From Cyclobacteriaceae bacterium (GTDB lineage Bacteria; Bacteroidota; Bacteroidia; Cytophagales; Cyclobacteriaceae), in assembly GCA_025455015.1 (NCBI GenBank), contig JALONI010000011.1:1-56027 (forward strand): a DNA stretch of 56,027 nucleotides, in the 5' to 3' direction. The position numbers were made by a program, and so were the translations under genes. Positions 42,985 to 52,416 of this stretch are shown in pieces (position 1 is the first letter of the stretch; every line of letters begins with the position of its first letter). The notes below the pieces were generated by a model. That model was not told the origin of the DNA, did not search any database, and worked only from the letters and a program-made list of their open reading frames with translations.

Positions 42985-43842
42985 ATGACACCCTCTTTTT
43001 TACACACAGACGCCATCCATGCGTTCATCGACCAGGCCTTGGCGGAAGACATCGGAGAAGGTGACCACTCCACGCAGGGGGCGGTGCCGGAAGGGCTGAG
43101 CAGTCGCGCGCGGTTGTTGGTGAAGGACGAAGGCCTGCTGGCGGGTGTGGCCATGGCGCAAAAAATTTTTCAGCGTTTTGACCCCCGCCTGTCAGTAGAG
43201 ATTTTCATAGCCGATGGGCAACCTGTCAAAAACGGAGATGTCGCCTTTATCGTCAGCGGCCCCGCGCGGTCTATCTTGTCCACCGAGCGGCTCGTGCTCA
43301 ATTGTATGCAGCGCATGAGCGGTATTGCCACCTACACGCACCGATTAACGCAATTGCTCGAGGGCACTGGCGCGCAGGTAATGGACACGCGCAAGACCAC
43401 ACCCAACTTTCGGTTGATGGAAAAGTGGGCCGTGGCCATTGGCGGGGGGCGCAACCATCGCTTTGCCCTCTATGACATGGTCATGCTCAAAGACAACCAC
43501 CATGACATGGCCGGGGGCATTACCGCGGCCGTGCAGCGCACGCGCGCCTACCTCAGCCACCTCCGCAAGCCCTTAAAGATTGAAGTGGAAACGCGAAACC
43601 TGCGGGAAGTGAAGGAGGCCCTCGCGCTCAAAGTAGACGTGATCATGCTCGACAACATGGGCCTGGACGAAATGAAAGAGGCGGTAGCCCTCATCGGAGG
43701 TGCCTGCCAGACGGAGGCCAGCGGGGGCATCACGGAACAAACCTTGCGCGCGGTAGCGGCATGTGGCGTGGATTACATTTCGGTGGGGGCGCTCACGCAT
43801 TCGGTGAAAAGCCTAGACCTGAGCTTGAAAGTCATCCGCTGA
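42985..43842 (+). CDS. nadC: nicotinate-nucleotide diphosphorylase (carboxylating)
   Basis: 285 residues from the ATG at 42985; a TTG at 42976 is less likely. NadC condenses quinolinate and PRPP to NaMN with loss of CO2 in NAD synthesis. Family landmarks are EDIGEGDHSTQGAVPEG, the LNCMQRMSGIATYTHRL segment, DTRKTTPNFRLMEKWAVAIG with PRPP-binding residues, and MLKDNHHDM. The C-terminal barrel strand EASGGITEQTLRAVAACGVD is intact. It ends the plus-strand run that began at 36505. Confidence 0.96.
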   Translation: MTPSFLHTDAIHAFIDQALAEDIGEGDHSTQGAVPEGLSSRARLLVKDEGLLAGVAMAQKIFQRFDPRLSVEIFIADGQPVKNGDVAFIVSGPARSILSTERLVLNCMQRMSGIATYTHRLTQLLEGTGAQVMDTRKTTPNFRLMEKWAVAIGGGRNHRFALYDMVMLKDNHHDMAGGITAAVQRTRAYLSHLRKPLKIEVETRNLREVKEALALKVDVIMLDNMGLDEMKEAVALIGGACQTEASGGITEQTLRAVAACGVDYISVGALTHSVKSLDLSLKVIR

Positions 43843-43931
43843 TGTCGGGGTATGTCGTGCCAACGGCACTCGACCGCACGGTATGCGCGTTCGTGTTACC
43901 CATGTACCATGCCTGACGGCATTTTGTCATA

Positions 43932-44110
43932 GCTCCGTTAGGAGCGGGGTATCGGTAGAAAGAATTGCAAATAGATTGATCGTAATCCCGTAGGGATGGC
44001 ATGTGAAAACAATATGCCAATGCTTCACCATCTCGTAGCTCCGTTCGGAGCAATAGGTCGGCCGCTACAACCATCCCCTCATTTGGGGGATGCGTCCGCC
44101 TTCGGGCATC
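43932..44110 (+). repeat. REP-like palindromic repeat cluster
   Basis: This fills the 376-bp gap between nadC and the permease. GCTCCgttaGGAGC (43932-43945), ATCCCgtaGGGAT (43985-43997), GCTCCgttcGGAGC (44038-44051), CATCCCC...GGGGATG (44072-44092) and GGATGCG...CGGGCATCC to ~44110 are short hairpins. The first is followed by GGGGTATCGGTAGAAA, wording that recurs in dispersed Bacteroidota repeats as far as I recall. No gene is seen here. Confidence 0.7.
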
Positions 44111-44218
44111 CGTGTCCATTATCGCTTATGCGAAAAAAGTCAGTCTCTTTTTTGCGGCATTTCCATGGTTTTTCGTTGGCATCGCTTTTGAACTCACCAA
44201 CTGTTTATACCTTACGCC

Positions 44219-46588
44219 ATGCTCAAAAGTTACCTTCTCATAGCCGTGCGCAGCCTGCGCAGAAACAAACTTCATGCTTCTATCAACATCCTTGGCCTGG
44301 CCATCGGTATGGCGTGCTGCATCCTCATCACCCTTTTTGTGCAGTTTGAACTGAGCTACGACCGGCACAACCAAGAGGCCGAACGCATCTACCGTCTGGC
44401 TATCAACCTGGAGGCCAACAACTGGGCCATTTCTGCCTTTCCCATCGGCCAATTGCTGCAAGACAATTTCGGAGAGGTGGAAAAGTTTACGCGCATAAAG
44501 CCCAGCGAAATAGCCGTGCAGAATGCCGGAGCCGACATCAAACACAAAGAGAAAGTGGTGTTTGCCGATTCATCGGTGTTTGATGTGCTTGACATCCAGC
44601 TGGTCAAAGGCGATCCTGCCACTGCGCTGGCCGAGGTTAACTCCATGGTGCTGACACCGGACAAAGCCCAGGTGTATTTTGGCGATGCCGACCCGCTGGG
44701 CAAAACGTTGACGTTGCTCAATAATGGCACCGAGTATAAAATCACCGGTGTGTTTCAGCCGTTGCCGGCCGCTTCGCACGTCCACATGGATATCATGGTA
44801 TCATCCGACAATTTTGAGCCCATGCGTCCCGGTTCGCCTCAAGGCTGGAGTTATCTCACCAATCATTACACGTATGTGGTTTTGCCGAAAGACATTGACC
44901 CCGTAGCGTTCGGGAAAAAAATCTCAGAATTCATGGACAAGCATGAGCAGCGCACCCCGGATATGCCCAAAAACGACCTGGTATTACAGCCGCTTACGTC
45001 CATTCACCTACACTCCAACCGCGGGTTGGAGGTAGAAGCCAATGGGAACATGAACACGGTGTACATCATGTCGGCCGTGGCATTTTTTATTTTGATCATC
45101 GCCTGCATCAACTTTATGAACCTGACCACCGCGCAGTCGCTCACGCGCGCACGCGAGGTAGGTATCCGCAAAGTGGTGGGCAGCCGCAAATCGCAGTTGG
45201 TTTTTCAGTTTCTGAGCGAGTCGGTCGTTGTTAGTTTTGTCGCGCTGGTGCTGGCGGTGCTCCTGCTGGCGCTGGTGCTGCCGGCTTTCAATGACCTATC
45301 GGGCAAGGCTTTGGTGGTCAACCCGCTCAAAAATGGTTTTGTCTTGATCTTGTTTGCGGCCATCACTTTTTTGGTAGGAGTCTTGGCAGGCACCTATCCC
45401 GCGTTCTTTTTGTCCAGTTTCAAGCCCACGTTGGTGCTGAAAGGAAATTTTGCGGGCCATGCCAAAGGCCAGTGGCTACGCAAGGGGTTGGTGGTGTTTC
45501 AGTTTGCCATTGCGTTTGTGATCATGGTGGGCACGTATATCATCTACGCCCAACTGGATTTCATGCTCAACAAAAATATGGGCTTTGACCGTGAGCAAAC
45601 GTTGATACTCCGGTTGCCGCAAGACAGTATTGGAGATTTGACACTAAAAAATGAGATGCTTAACGTGGCGGGCGTACAAGGCGTGACACGTTTTTTGGAG
45701 GTGCCAGGCAAAATGGTGCGCACTACGGGCTTCTGGTATGAAGGAGTCAAAGACAACGCGCCTGAAAATCTTTACTTTTTCAGCGGTGATACCGATCTGC
45801 TCGAAACAATGGGCATGAAAATGAAAGCGGGGCGGTACTTTCACAAGGACACACGGCAGTTTCACAAGGAGTTTGTCATCAATGAAACAGCCGTAAAGCA
45901 TTTTGGCTGGAAGCTGGACGAAGCGGTGGGAAAGCTGATCAGCATAGGGCCGCGGGGCGAAGATCCCGGCAAAGTGGTAGGCGTCATCGAAGATTTCCAC
46001 TTCAAGCATTTACACGATAAAATTGATCCGCTCGTGATGTTTTTGGAGCCCTTTTACGAGGGTACGTTTATGGCAATCAAAGTAAAGACTGATGACATGC
46101 AGCGCATGGTAGCACAAATCGAGAACACATGGAAGGCTACGGTGCCGCAGTATGATTTTGAATATCAGTTTTTAGACGAGTCGTTTGATGCGCTATTTGA
46201 CCAAGAGCGCAAACTGGGGCAATTGTTTGGCATTTTCTCGGGGTTGGCCATTTTCGTTTCGTGTTTGGGCCTGTTTGGCCTGGCTTCGTTTACGATGGAG
46301 CAGACGCGCAAGTCCGTGGCGGTACGCAAGGTGTTGGGGGCTTCTGTGTCCACGCTGGTGCTGATGATGTCGCGCGATTTTCTAAAGCTTGTGTTGATCG
46401 GCCTGGTGATTGCCGCCCCGATAGCCTACCTGGCCATGGATCGGTGGCTGAGTGGCTTTGCCTACAATGTGGGTTTTACGTGGACGGTGTTCCTCTATGC
46501 CGCCCTGGCGGGGGTATTGGTGGCGTTTGCTACGGTAAGCTATCATTCGCTCAAGGCGGCTACCACCAACCCCCCACCAACCCTGTGA
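44219..46588 (+). CDS. FtsX/MacB-like permease (orphan), C-terminus altered by an 11-nt duplication
   Basis: 789 residues with the same duplicated MacB_PCD/FtsX layout as the pair at 26534-31275: LKSYLLIAVRSLRRNKLHAS at the start, FtsX loops TRAREVGIRKVVGSRKSQLV and KSVAVRKVLGASVSTLVL. The family normally ends TNPVxSLxxE. Here the frame reads TNPPPTL and stops at 46588, whereas NPVNSLKEQ and a stop follow in the next frame (to 46608). ACCACCAACCC (46562-46572) is repeated as CCCACCAACCC, an 11-nt tandem duplication that shifts the frame. Only the last ~9 residues are lost, so function may persist. No ATPase partner is nearby. Confidence 0.87.
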   Translation: MLKSYLLIAVRSLRRNKLHASINILGLAIGMACCILITLFVQFELSYDRHNQEAERIYRLAINLEANNWAISAFPIGQLLQDNFGEVEKFTRIKPSEIAVQNAGADIKHKEKVVFADSSVFDVLDIQLVKGDPATALAEVNSMVLTPDKAQVYFGDADPLGKTLTLLNNGTEYKITGVFQPLPAASHVHMDIMVSSDNFEPMRPGSPQGWSYLTNHYTYVVLPKDIDPVAFGKKISEFMDKHEQRTPDMPKNDLVLQPLTSIHLHSNRGLEVEANGNMNTVYIMSAVAFFILIIACINFMNLTTAQSLTRAREVGIRKVVGSRKSQLVFQFLSESVVVSFVALVLAVLLLALVLPAFNDLSGKALVVNPLKNGFVLILFAAITFLVGVLAGTYPAFFLSSFKPTLVLKGNFAGHAKGQWLRKGLVVFQFAIAFVIMVGTYIIYAQLDFMLNKNMGFDREQTLILRLPQDSIGDLTLKNEMLNVAGVQGVTRFLEVPGKMVRTTGFWYEGVKDNAPENLYFFSGDTDLLETMGMKMKAGRYFHKDTRQFHKEFVINETAVKHFGWKLDEAVGKLISIGPRGEDPGKVVGVIEDFHFKHLHDKIDPLVMFLEPFYEGTFMAIKVKTDDMQRMVAQIENTWKATVPQYDFEYQFLDESFDALFDQERKLGQLFGIFSGLAIFVSCLGLFGLASFTMEQTRKSVAVRKVLGASVSTLVLMMSRDFLKLVLIGLVIAAPIAYLAMDRWLSGFAYNVGFTWTVFLYAALAGVLVAFATVSYHSLKAATTNPPPTL

Positions 46589-46807
46589 ATTCGTTGAAGG
46601 AGCAGTAAAACGCGGTGGGGCTGGTTGCCGGGTCGGAAGGTCACCTATTTTGGATCAGTCTTCTCCGGCAATCGGTTTCAAAAGAAGCGGCCTTACCCTT
46701 TCTTCCGCACATACCCGATAAAACCGGTCAGCAAAGCCCCTGCCGCCACCGCAGTACAGGGAAAACTAAATTCAACCATTCGTCCGCCCTTGTGTTTTAT
46801 CAGGCAC

Positions 46808-48283
46808 ATGGGCAAACCGGAAATCAATGTTGTTTGGTTTAAGCGCGACCTTCGGCTGACGGATCACGCGCCTCTGGCGCTGGCCACGCGCGCAGGCAAA
46901 CCCGTGTTGTTAATTTATGTCTTTGAGCCCTCGCTGATGGCCGCCCCCGAAAGCGACACGCGCCACTGGCGATTTGTGCACCAAAGCCTGGAAGACCTGA
47001 ACGGCCGCCTCGCGCGCCATGGCACACGCATATATGTGTTCCATGCCGAGGTGTGCGATGTGTTTCGCGCGTTGCTGGCACACGTAGCGATGCACACGGT
47101 TTTCAGTCATGTGGAAACGGGCCTCTCCGTCACCTATGCGCGCGACCGGCAGATGACGGCTTTTTTCCGGCAGCATGGAATCGCCTGGCATGAGAGCGAC
47201 TATGCAGGCGTGAAGCGCGGCATACGCAACCGCAAAAACTGGAACAAACGCTGGCATGCCGTGATGGCCCATGCCGTGGCCGAAGCCGACTGGAACCAGG
47301 CCCGCTTTGTGACGCTGCCGGAGGATGTGCAGATGGGGCTGGCCGGTACACCCTTGCCCGCAGCGATGGCACAGGCACAACCGCAGTTTCAGCCGGGGGG
47401 CGAAACCAATGCGCACCGATATTTACAGAGTTTTCTCGGCACGCGTGCAGCGCACTACAACCAATCCATCTCCAAGCCGCTGGCCAGCCGCACGGGCTGT
47501 AGCCGCCTCTCGCCTTACCTGGCCTGGGGTAATCTCTCCGTCCGCCAAGTGTACCAGGCCACGGTGGCAGCCAAGGCTGGCGTGCCGTACGCGTTTCAGC
47601 TCGGCAGCTTTGCCTCGCGCCTGCGGTGGCATTGCCACTTCATCCAAAAATTCGAGAACGAAGAACGGATGGAATTTGAAAACATCAACCGAGGCTTTGA
47701 TGCTATCCGCACGGAGTGGAACGAAGAGCACTACCAGGCATGGGAGCAGGGCCGCACCGGCTATCCGCTGGTGGATGCGTGCATGCGATGCGTGAAAAGC
47801 ACGGGCTACCTCAACTTTCGCATGCGTGCCATGGTGGTGTCGTTTCTCACACACCACCTGTGGTTGCATTGGAAACGAGGGGCTGTTTTTTTGGCCCGCC
47901 AGTTTTTGGATTTCGAACCGGGCATCCACTATCCGCAATGTCAAATGCAAGCGGGCGTTACGGGCATCAACACCATTCGCATCTACAACCCGGTAAAACA
48001 ATCCAAAGAAAACGATGCCGAGGGCGAGTTTATCCGGCAATGGGTACCCGAGCTGCGGGCCGTGCCCACGCCCCCGCTTCACGAACCCTGGCACCTGACG
48101 GACATGGATCAGCAACTGTACGGTTGCGTACTCGGACGGGATTATCCCCAACCGATCATTGACATTCAAAAAACGTATAAACGCGCGTCCGTGGAATTGT
48201 ATCGGATGAAAGCGGATGGAGCCGTGCGGAGCGAAGCCGCGCGCATCTTGAAAAAGCACACCACCGAAAACCGGATGGCATAA
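46808..48283 (+). CDS. cryptochrome/deoxyribodipyrimidine photolyase family protein
   Basis: 491 residues from the ATG at 46808 ([20 protein letters not shown]); an upstream start at 46625 reads through non-coding sequence. The N-terminal domain is the antenna-binding Rossmann-like fold. The C-terminal FAD domain has [20 protein letters not shown], the [20 protein letters not shown] segment and the family-conserved [20 protein letters not shown]. Such enzymes repair UV pyrimidine dimers with light or act as photoreceptors. Trp residues for electron transfer cannot be checked fully here. It appears monocistronic. Confidence 0.9.
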   Translation: MGKPEINVVWFKRDLRLTDHAPLALATRAGKPVLLIYVFEPSLMAAPESDTRHWRFVHQSLEDLNGRLARHGTRIYVFHAEVCDVFRALLAHVAMHTVFSHVETGLSVTYARDRQMTAFFRQHGIAWHESDYAGVKRGIRNRKNWNKRWHAVMAHAVAEADWNQARFVTLPEDVQMGLAGTPLPAAMAQAQPQFQPGGETNAHRYLQSFLGTRAAHYNQSISKPLASRTGCSRLSPYLAWGNLSVRQVYQATVAAKAGVPYAFQLGSFASRLRWHCHFIQKFENEERMEFENINRGFDAIRTEWNEEHYQAWEQGRTGYPLVDACMRCVKSTGYLNFRMRAMVVSFLTHHLWLHWKRGAVFLARQFLDFEPGIHYPQCQMQAGVTGINTIRIYNPVKQSKENDAEGEFIRQWVPELRAVPTPPLHEPWHLTDMDQQLYGCVLGRDYPQPIIDIQKTYKRASVELYRMKADGAVRSEAARILKKHTTENRMA

Positions 48284-48303
48284 GCGCATTCATCCAACCG
48301 ATG

Positions 48304-49575
48304 TCAGTACCGGTCGCGAATCGTTTCCAACAGCGTTTGCATGCGCTCGCGCACCACGCGGGTGGGCTGGGTGAAGTGGTTGTTCATCAGGCAAAAAATC
48401 AACACCCGGCCGCGTTGGGTGACCAAATAACCACTGAGCAAATGGTTGTTGCTAAGCGTGCCGGTTTTTCCAAACACGTAGGGCTCGGGGTTGCCCTTGT
48501 ACCAGTTCTTCACGGTTCCGTTTACGCCCCCCGTTGCCAACAAGGGAAATAATTTTTCGCGCGGGCGCTTTGTCAGAATCTTTTCCCACAACTGTACAAT
48601 ACTTCGCGGGGTAAACAAATTGTATCGCGAAAGGCCCGACCCGTCCACCCATTGGGGGCGGTCACGCAAGTCGTTCAACAGGTGCTTTTGTGCATAGCGA
48701 ATGGCAATGTCCGTGTCGAGCGTATCGCTGAGCACAGCCGCGCATTGCAGCAGCAGTTGCTCGGCCAGAAAGTTGTCGCTCTCTTGCATCATCGGTTGGT
48801 AGAGGCTGTCCAGTGGCACGCTGTGAAACACCAGCGCCCCCTTTCGAAGCGGCAGCGAAACTATTTCAACTGGTTTTTTCAACGTATCGGCCAGCAGCTC
48901 GGCCACCACGTCATCGGCCGCTTGGAACGGAACGGGGTAAGGCATCGCGCCCACATTTTCGGGGTTGACCACCCACTGGTTGGCATCCAAGGCGCGTTGC
49001 ACGGGTTCGGCCGGGCGGTTGGTGGTTACCACATCGTTGGAGAACCAGCGTGGCGTTGTCAGCACCGCGCCCGCTCGCACGGTTATCTCCATCAAATTGC
49101 TGTACATCGGAAAGGCCGATCGCTCGGGCTGGTAACTGTATTGATATTCGCTCCAGCTCCAGCCGGGGCCGAAGGGCTCATCGTTCATCAGGTGCGTGGA
49201 CAGGAACAGACGCCCGGGCCAGGCCGCCAAGAAATCATAGGCGCGCGAAGACCGCGCCACATACGTGTTGAGAAACGAAGGGTCTCCCATGCCCCAAACC
49301 ACCAAGGAGTCGCCCGCCCGGCAATACCGAAAGGCAATGGCCGAGTCGCCCAGCACATTCAGCGCAGTGTAAAACGTAAAGATCTTCGTGTTGGAAGCAG
49401 GCGTATAGTACTTATCGGCCCGGTGTTCGGCCAGCATGCGTTGCGCGCGCACATCATACAGGGCAAAGCCGGTGTGCTGTTGCAGCTCTTGCTCAAGTGC
49501 GCGTACCTGGCGCAGCACTTTGGAGCTGCAGGCGGTGGCGAGCAGGCCCACGAAAAGCCAGTGGAGACACCTCAT
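48304..49575 (-). CDS. dacB: D-alanyl-D-alanine carboxypeptidase/endopeptidase (peptidase S13, PBP4 type)
   Basis: 423 residues. The leader LHWLFVGLLATAC suggests export, perhaps as a lipoprotein. The three active-site motifs of the family are present: SNTK at residues 61-64 with the nucleophile Ser, SDN in MQESDNFLAEQLLL and KTG in YVFGKTGTLSNNHL. It trims or cuts peptide cross-links in peptidoglycan. The large insert between SxxK and SxN is typical of PBP4. It is the last gene of a five-gene unit; its ATG overlaps the DinB-like stop by 4 nt. Confidence 0.93.
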   Translation of the reverse strand: MRCLHWLFVGLLATACSSKVLRQVRALEQELQQHTGFALYDVRAQRMLAEHRADKYYTPASNTKIFTFYTALNVLGDSAIAFRYCRAGDSLVVWGMGDPSFLNTYVARSSRAYDFLAAWPGRLFLSTHLMNDEPFGPGWSWSEYQYSYQPERSAFPMYSNLMEITVRAGAVLTTPRWFSNDVVTTNRPAEPVQRALDANQWVVNPENVGAMPYPVPFQAADDVVAELLADTLKKPVEIVSLPLRKGALVFHSVPLDSLYQPMMQESDNFLAEQLLLQCAAVLSDTLDTDIAIRYAQKHLLNDLRDRPQWVDGSGLSRYNLFTPRSIVQLWEKILTKRPREKLFPLLATGGVNGTVKNWYKGNPEPYVFGKTGTLSNNHLLSGYLVTQRGRVLIFCLMNNHFTQPTRVVRERMQTLLETIRDRY

Positions 49576-50084
49576 GGTTTCAGGTAACGGTCTTTCAACA
49601 CCAGCAGGTGGTGCGTTTCATGCCCGGCTATGACAAAGCCCAACGCCATCACGGAAATCTCGGCTTGGCTGGCCACCCCTTTGCGCAGCAGCATGTCGGG
49701 CGAAAAGCCTTCAAACAGATCGAGCGTGCTTTGCCGCAGGTGGGTCATCTCATTGGCCAGTTGCTTGAGCGTACGGCCCTGGGCATTGGCGTGTGGGGCG
49801 TAGCTGTTTTCGTCAAACGAGGCCAGGGGAGTTTGGTCGTGGCGGGCGAACCGCAAGGCGCGGTACGCAAAAATGCGCTCGGCATCGATCACGTGGCAGA
49901 GTACCTCGCGCACGCTCCATTTCCCGGCAGCATAGCGATGGTCGGCCGCTTCGGGTTTGAGCGTGTGCACCAGTTCTTGGGCCCGGTGGCCGGAGATGCG
50001 CAAGGCTTGCAGCACATCGGTTTCTTCGATCAGCTTCACGTACTTCTTGTACGAAGCCGGTATGGTGTCAAGGTTTAACAGCAT
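49572..50084 (-). CDS. DinB-like four-helix metal-binding protein
   Basis: 170 residues of the DinB/YfiT fold. The metal-binding histidines are visible in WSVREVLCHVIDAERIFAYR and AGHETHHLLVLKDRYLK, giving the three-His pattern. In this family some members act as thiol-dependent transferases or hydrolases; the reaction here is unknown. Its start overlaps the end of the kinase gene by 17 nt and its end overlaps dacB by 4 nt, so translation is coupled on both sides. Confidence 0.85.
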   Translation of the reverse strand: MLLNLDTIPASYKKYVKLIEETDVLQALRISGHRAQELVHTLKPEAADHRYAAGKWSVREVLCHVIDAERIFAYRALRFARHDQTPLASFDENSYAPHANAQGRTLKQLANEMTHLRQSTLDLFEGFSPDMLLRKGVASQAEISVMALGFVIAGHETHHLLVLKDRYLKP

Positions 50085-52416
50085 GGGGTAAGGGGGTTAG
50101 GCGGTTGGGCAAAGTTACCTGAATGTGCGTGCCATGGCCAAATCGGCTCTTCAACGCAATTTGCCCGCCCAATTTGTCAACGGCCTGCTTTACAATGTAC
50201 ATGCCCAGCCCGGAGCCCTCTGACCGATCGGTGGCGCGATAGAACATGTTGTAAATTTTGTCGATGTGCTCCTGGCGGATGCCGATGCCATTATCCTCAA
50301 ATCCAATGCGGGCTTGGGTGGCGTCTATCCGGAGGGAAATGCGCAGGAAGCTCCGTTCGGTGGGGCGGTAGTATTTGAAGGCGTTGGAAATGATATTGCC
50401 AAAAATGATTTTGGTCAGAAGCTCATCGCCATAAAATTCACTGGTCACCTGTGCGTGGTAGGTTGTGCGGATGGCGGTGTAGTTTTCCAAAAAGGCTAAC
50501 TCCTGAACACAGCCCTCCACCAGTTTTTGCAGATCCAGGGGCTCGCGCACTGTTTCTTTGCGGCTTACCTTGGCATAATTAAGCATGGAACGCACAAACT
50601 CATCCAGCTTTTTGATGCGCCCTTCAATTTTGGAGAGATAGTCGTCTTGGTTGTGGCGGTCAATCTTGGCCAGGTTCACCAAGCCCATGATAGAGGACAG
50701 GGGCGAACGCAGGTCATGCGAAGTCTTGTACATGAGCTGGTCCAACTCAAAGTTGCGCGCGGCCAGCTCTTTCAACGTCTCGCTCAATTCTTCTTTGTTT
50801 CGGGCCAGCTCAATGTTTTGATCCTTGAGTTGCTGATTGAGCTGCAGCATTTTTTGTTCGGCCTCTTTGCGCGCGTTAATCTCGCGGATAAACAGCGATA
50901 CGCCCACGATCTTTTTCTTGTCGCGCACGGGGTTGTACGAGGTTTCCAGAATCAGGCCATTGGGCAGCTTGTTTTCGGAGGTGAACGCCTGGCCCCGGAG
51001 GGCCCGCGAAATTTCGCGCCTGGCCACGGACGCCAGGGGTGGAGGTAACAGCGTCAGGATGTTATCTCCCGGTTGGATGTGCTTGCCCGTGAGGCCAAGC
51101 ATGCTGCGGGCGTGAGCGGGGTTGAAGACCCAATACCGGAATTGGGTGTCCAGCGCCAAAATACGGTCGTTGGTGCTGCCCAGCACGGCCATCAGTTTTT
51201 GGTACAGATCGCGAATGGAACGGCTGGCGTTGCGTTCATCCGTCACATCCGAGAGGTACGCCACAATGAATTTATTCCCTTTGCCATCCACGTAGCGCGT
51301 TTTGGTCGTAATCACCTCGCGCAGGTTGCCATCGCGGTCGGTTACGTGTTCTTCGTTTACAATGGTTTTGCCGGTGCGCAGCACCTCGTTGTCTACCCGC
51401 CAGAAGACTTTGCGCTGGGCATCGCTGAGGAAATCGCGGTCGTTCTTGCCAAGCACTTCGCTGAGCGGGCGCCCCAAAAACTTGCTGAAGGCCTCGTTGG
51501 CCATCACCCAGCGGTGCTGGGCATCTTTGACAAACACCGGGGCGGTCGTTACCTGCAAAATGTTGTCGGTGAATTTTTGTGAGTCAATAATCTCCTGCTG
51601 GGCGCGCTTTTCGGCCGTTACGTCTTTGAGCGTACCGATAAAGCCTTCACTGCCATCGTCCAGATCAAAGACACTGGCATTGAGTTTGCCCCAGAATACC
51701 TCTCCGTTTTTTCGCTTAAACTGCGCCTCCCCGCCTTCGATCTTTCGCTTCTTCATCAGGTCGGCTACGAGCAGCAGGCGCTGACTGTCGTGCAGGTATA
51801 ACTTGGCGGGCTTTACACGCTGTAGTTCGGCAAACGTGCGGAACCCGAAAAGCTTGAGGAAGGCACCGTTGGCATACGTGAACCTTTTACCGATGATGCC
51901 CATAAAAATGCCTTCGCTCAAATGCGTATTGAGCACGTGGAGCAGCTTTTTGTCTTCGGCTCTTTTTTCCTGGGCGGCTTTGCGCTCGCTGATGTCGCGG
52001 AAGTTATTGACGATCGCGTGCACGCCACGTGTTTTCAGCATGTTGGTGAGCACCAACTCGGCCCAAAAGAGCGACTTGTTTTTGCGCACCAGCCGAAGTT
52101 CAAAAACAACACTTCTTCGCGGCTTGGCCAATACTTCGGCAAACTTGGCGGTCGCCAGGGCGCGGTCTTCCGCATGAATAAAGTCAACACCGGGGCGGCC
52201 CACCATTTCGTGCTGCGCATAGCTCCCTATCTTTTTTATGGACGGGCTGGCATACGTGATGATGCCCTGCGGGTTGTACAAAATGAAGGTGTCATTCGAT
52301 TTCTCGATGATGCTTCGAAACTGCAGGTCTTGCTCCTGAACCAGATGATTTTTACGGGGTGTCGATTTTGCCCGAGCCAAGCACGATTGCGCGTTAGGTT
52401 TTTTAGAATTTGACAA
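50068..52416 (-). CDS. soluble multi-PAS sensor histidine kinase
   Basis: 782 residues starting at a TTG (52416), since the first in-frame ATG lies deep inside the first PAS domain. No membrane segment is present. Four PAS domains (roughly 30-145, 155-270, 280-395 and 400-515) carry S-box wording such as IITYASPSIKKIGSYAQHEM. A coiled coil from ~515 leads to the HisKA motif TSHDLRSPLSSIMGLVNLAK with the phospho-His near residue 568. The ATPase has N-box NIISNAFKYY, DNGIGI and GSGLGMYIVKQAVD. No receiver domain or partner regulator is encoded nearby. It sits between a lipoprotein gene (14-nt overlap) and the DinB-like gene. Confidence 0.92.
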   Translation of the reverse strand: MSNSKKPNAQSCLARAKSTPRKNHLVQEQDLQFRSIIEKSNDTFILYNPQGIITYASPSIKKIGSYAQHEMVGRPGVDFIHAEDRALATAKFAEVLAKPRRSVVFELRLVRKNKSLFWAELVLTNMLKTRGVHAIVNNFRDISERKAAQEKRAEDKKLLHVLNTHLSEGIFMGIIGKRFTYANGAFLKLFGFRTFAELQRVKPAKLYLHDSQRLLLVADLMKKRKIEGGEAQFKRKNGEVFWGKLNASVFDLDDGSEGFIGTLKDVTAEKRAQQEIIDSQKFTDNILQVTTAPVFVKDAQHRWVMANEAFSKFLGRPLSEVLGKNDRDFLSDAQRKVFWRVDNEVLRTGKTIVNEEHVTDRDGNLREVITTKTRYVDGKGNKFIVAYLSDVTDERNASRSIRDLYQKLMAVLGSTNDRILALDTQFRYWVFNPAHARSMLGLTGKHIQPGDNILTLLPPPLASVARREISRALRGQAFTSENKLPNGLILETSYNPVRDKKKIVGVSLFIREINARKEAEQKMLQLNQQLKDQNIELARNKEELSETLKELAARNFELDQLMYKTSHDLRSPLSSIMGLVNLAKIDRHNQDDYLSKIEGRIKKLDEFVRSMLNYAKVSRKETVREPLDLQKLVEGCVQELAFLENYTAIRTTYHAQVTSEFYGDELLTKIIFGNIISNAFKYYRPTERSFLRISLRIDATQARIGFEDNGIGIRQEHIDKIYNMFYRATDRSEGSGLGMYIVKQAVDKLGGQIALKSRFGHGTHIQVTLPNRLTPLPHAVKP

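Noticed and set aside
46625-46807. Upstream extension of the photolyase
   Set aside because: The 61 extra residues have no family match, and the ATG at 46808 gives the standard N-terminus.
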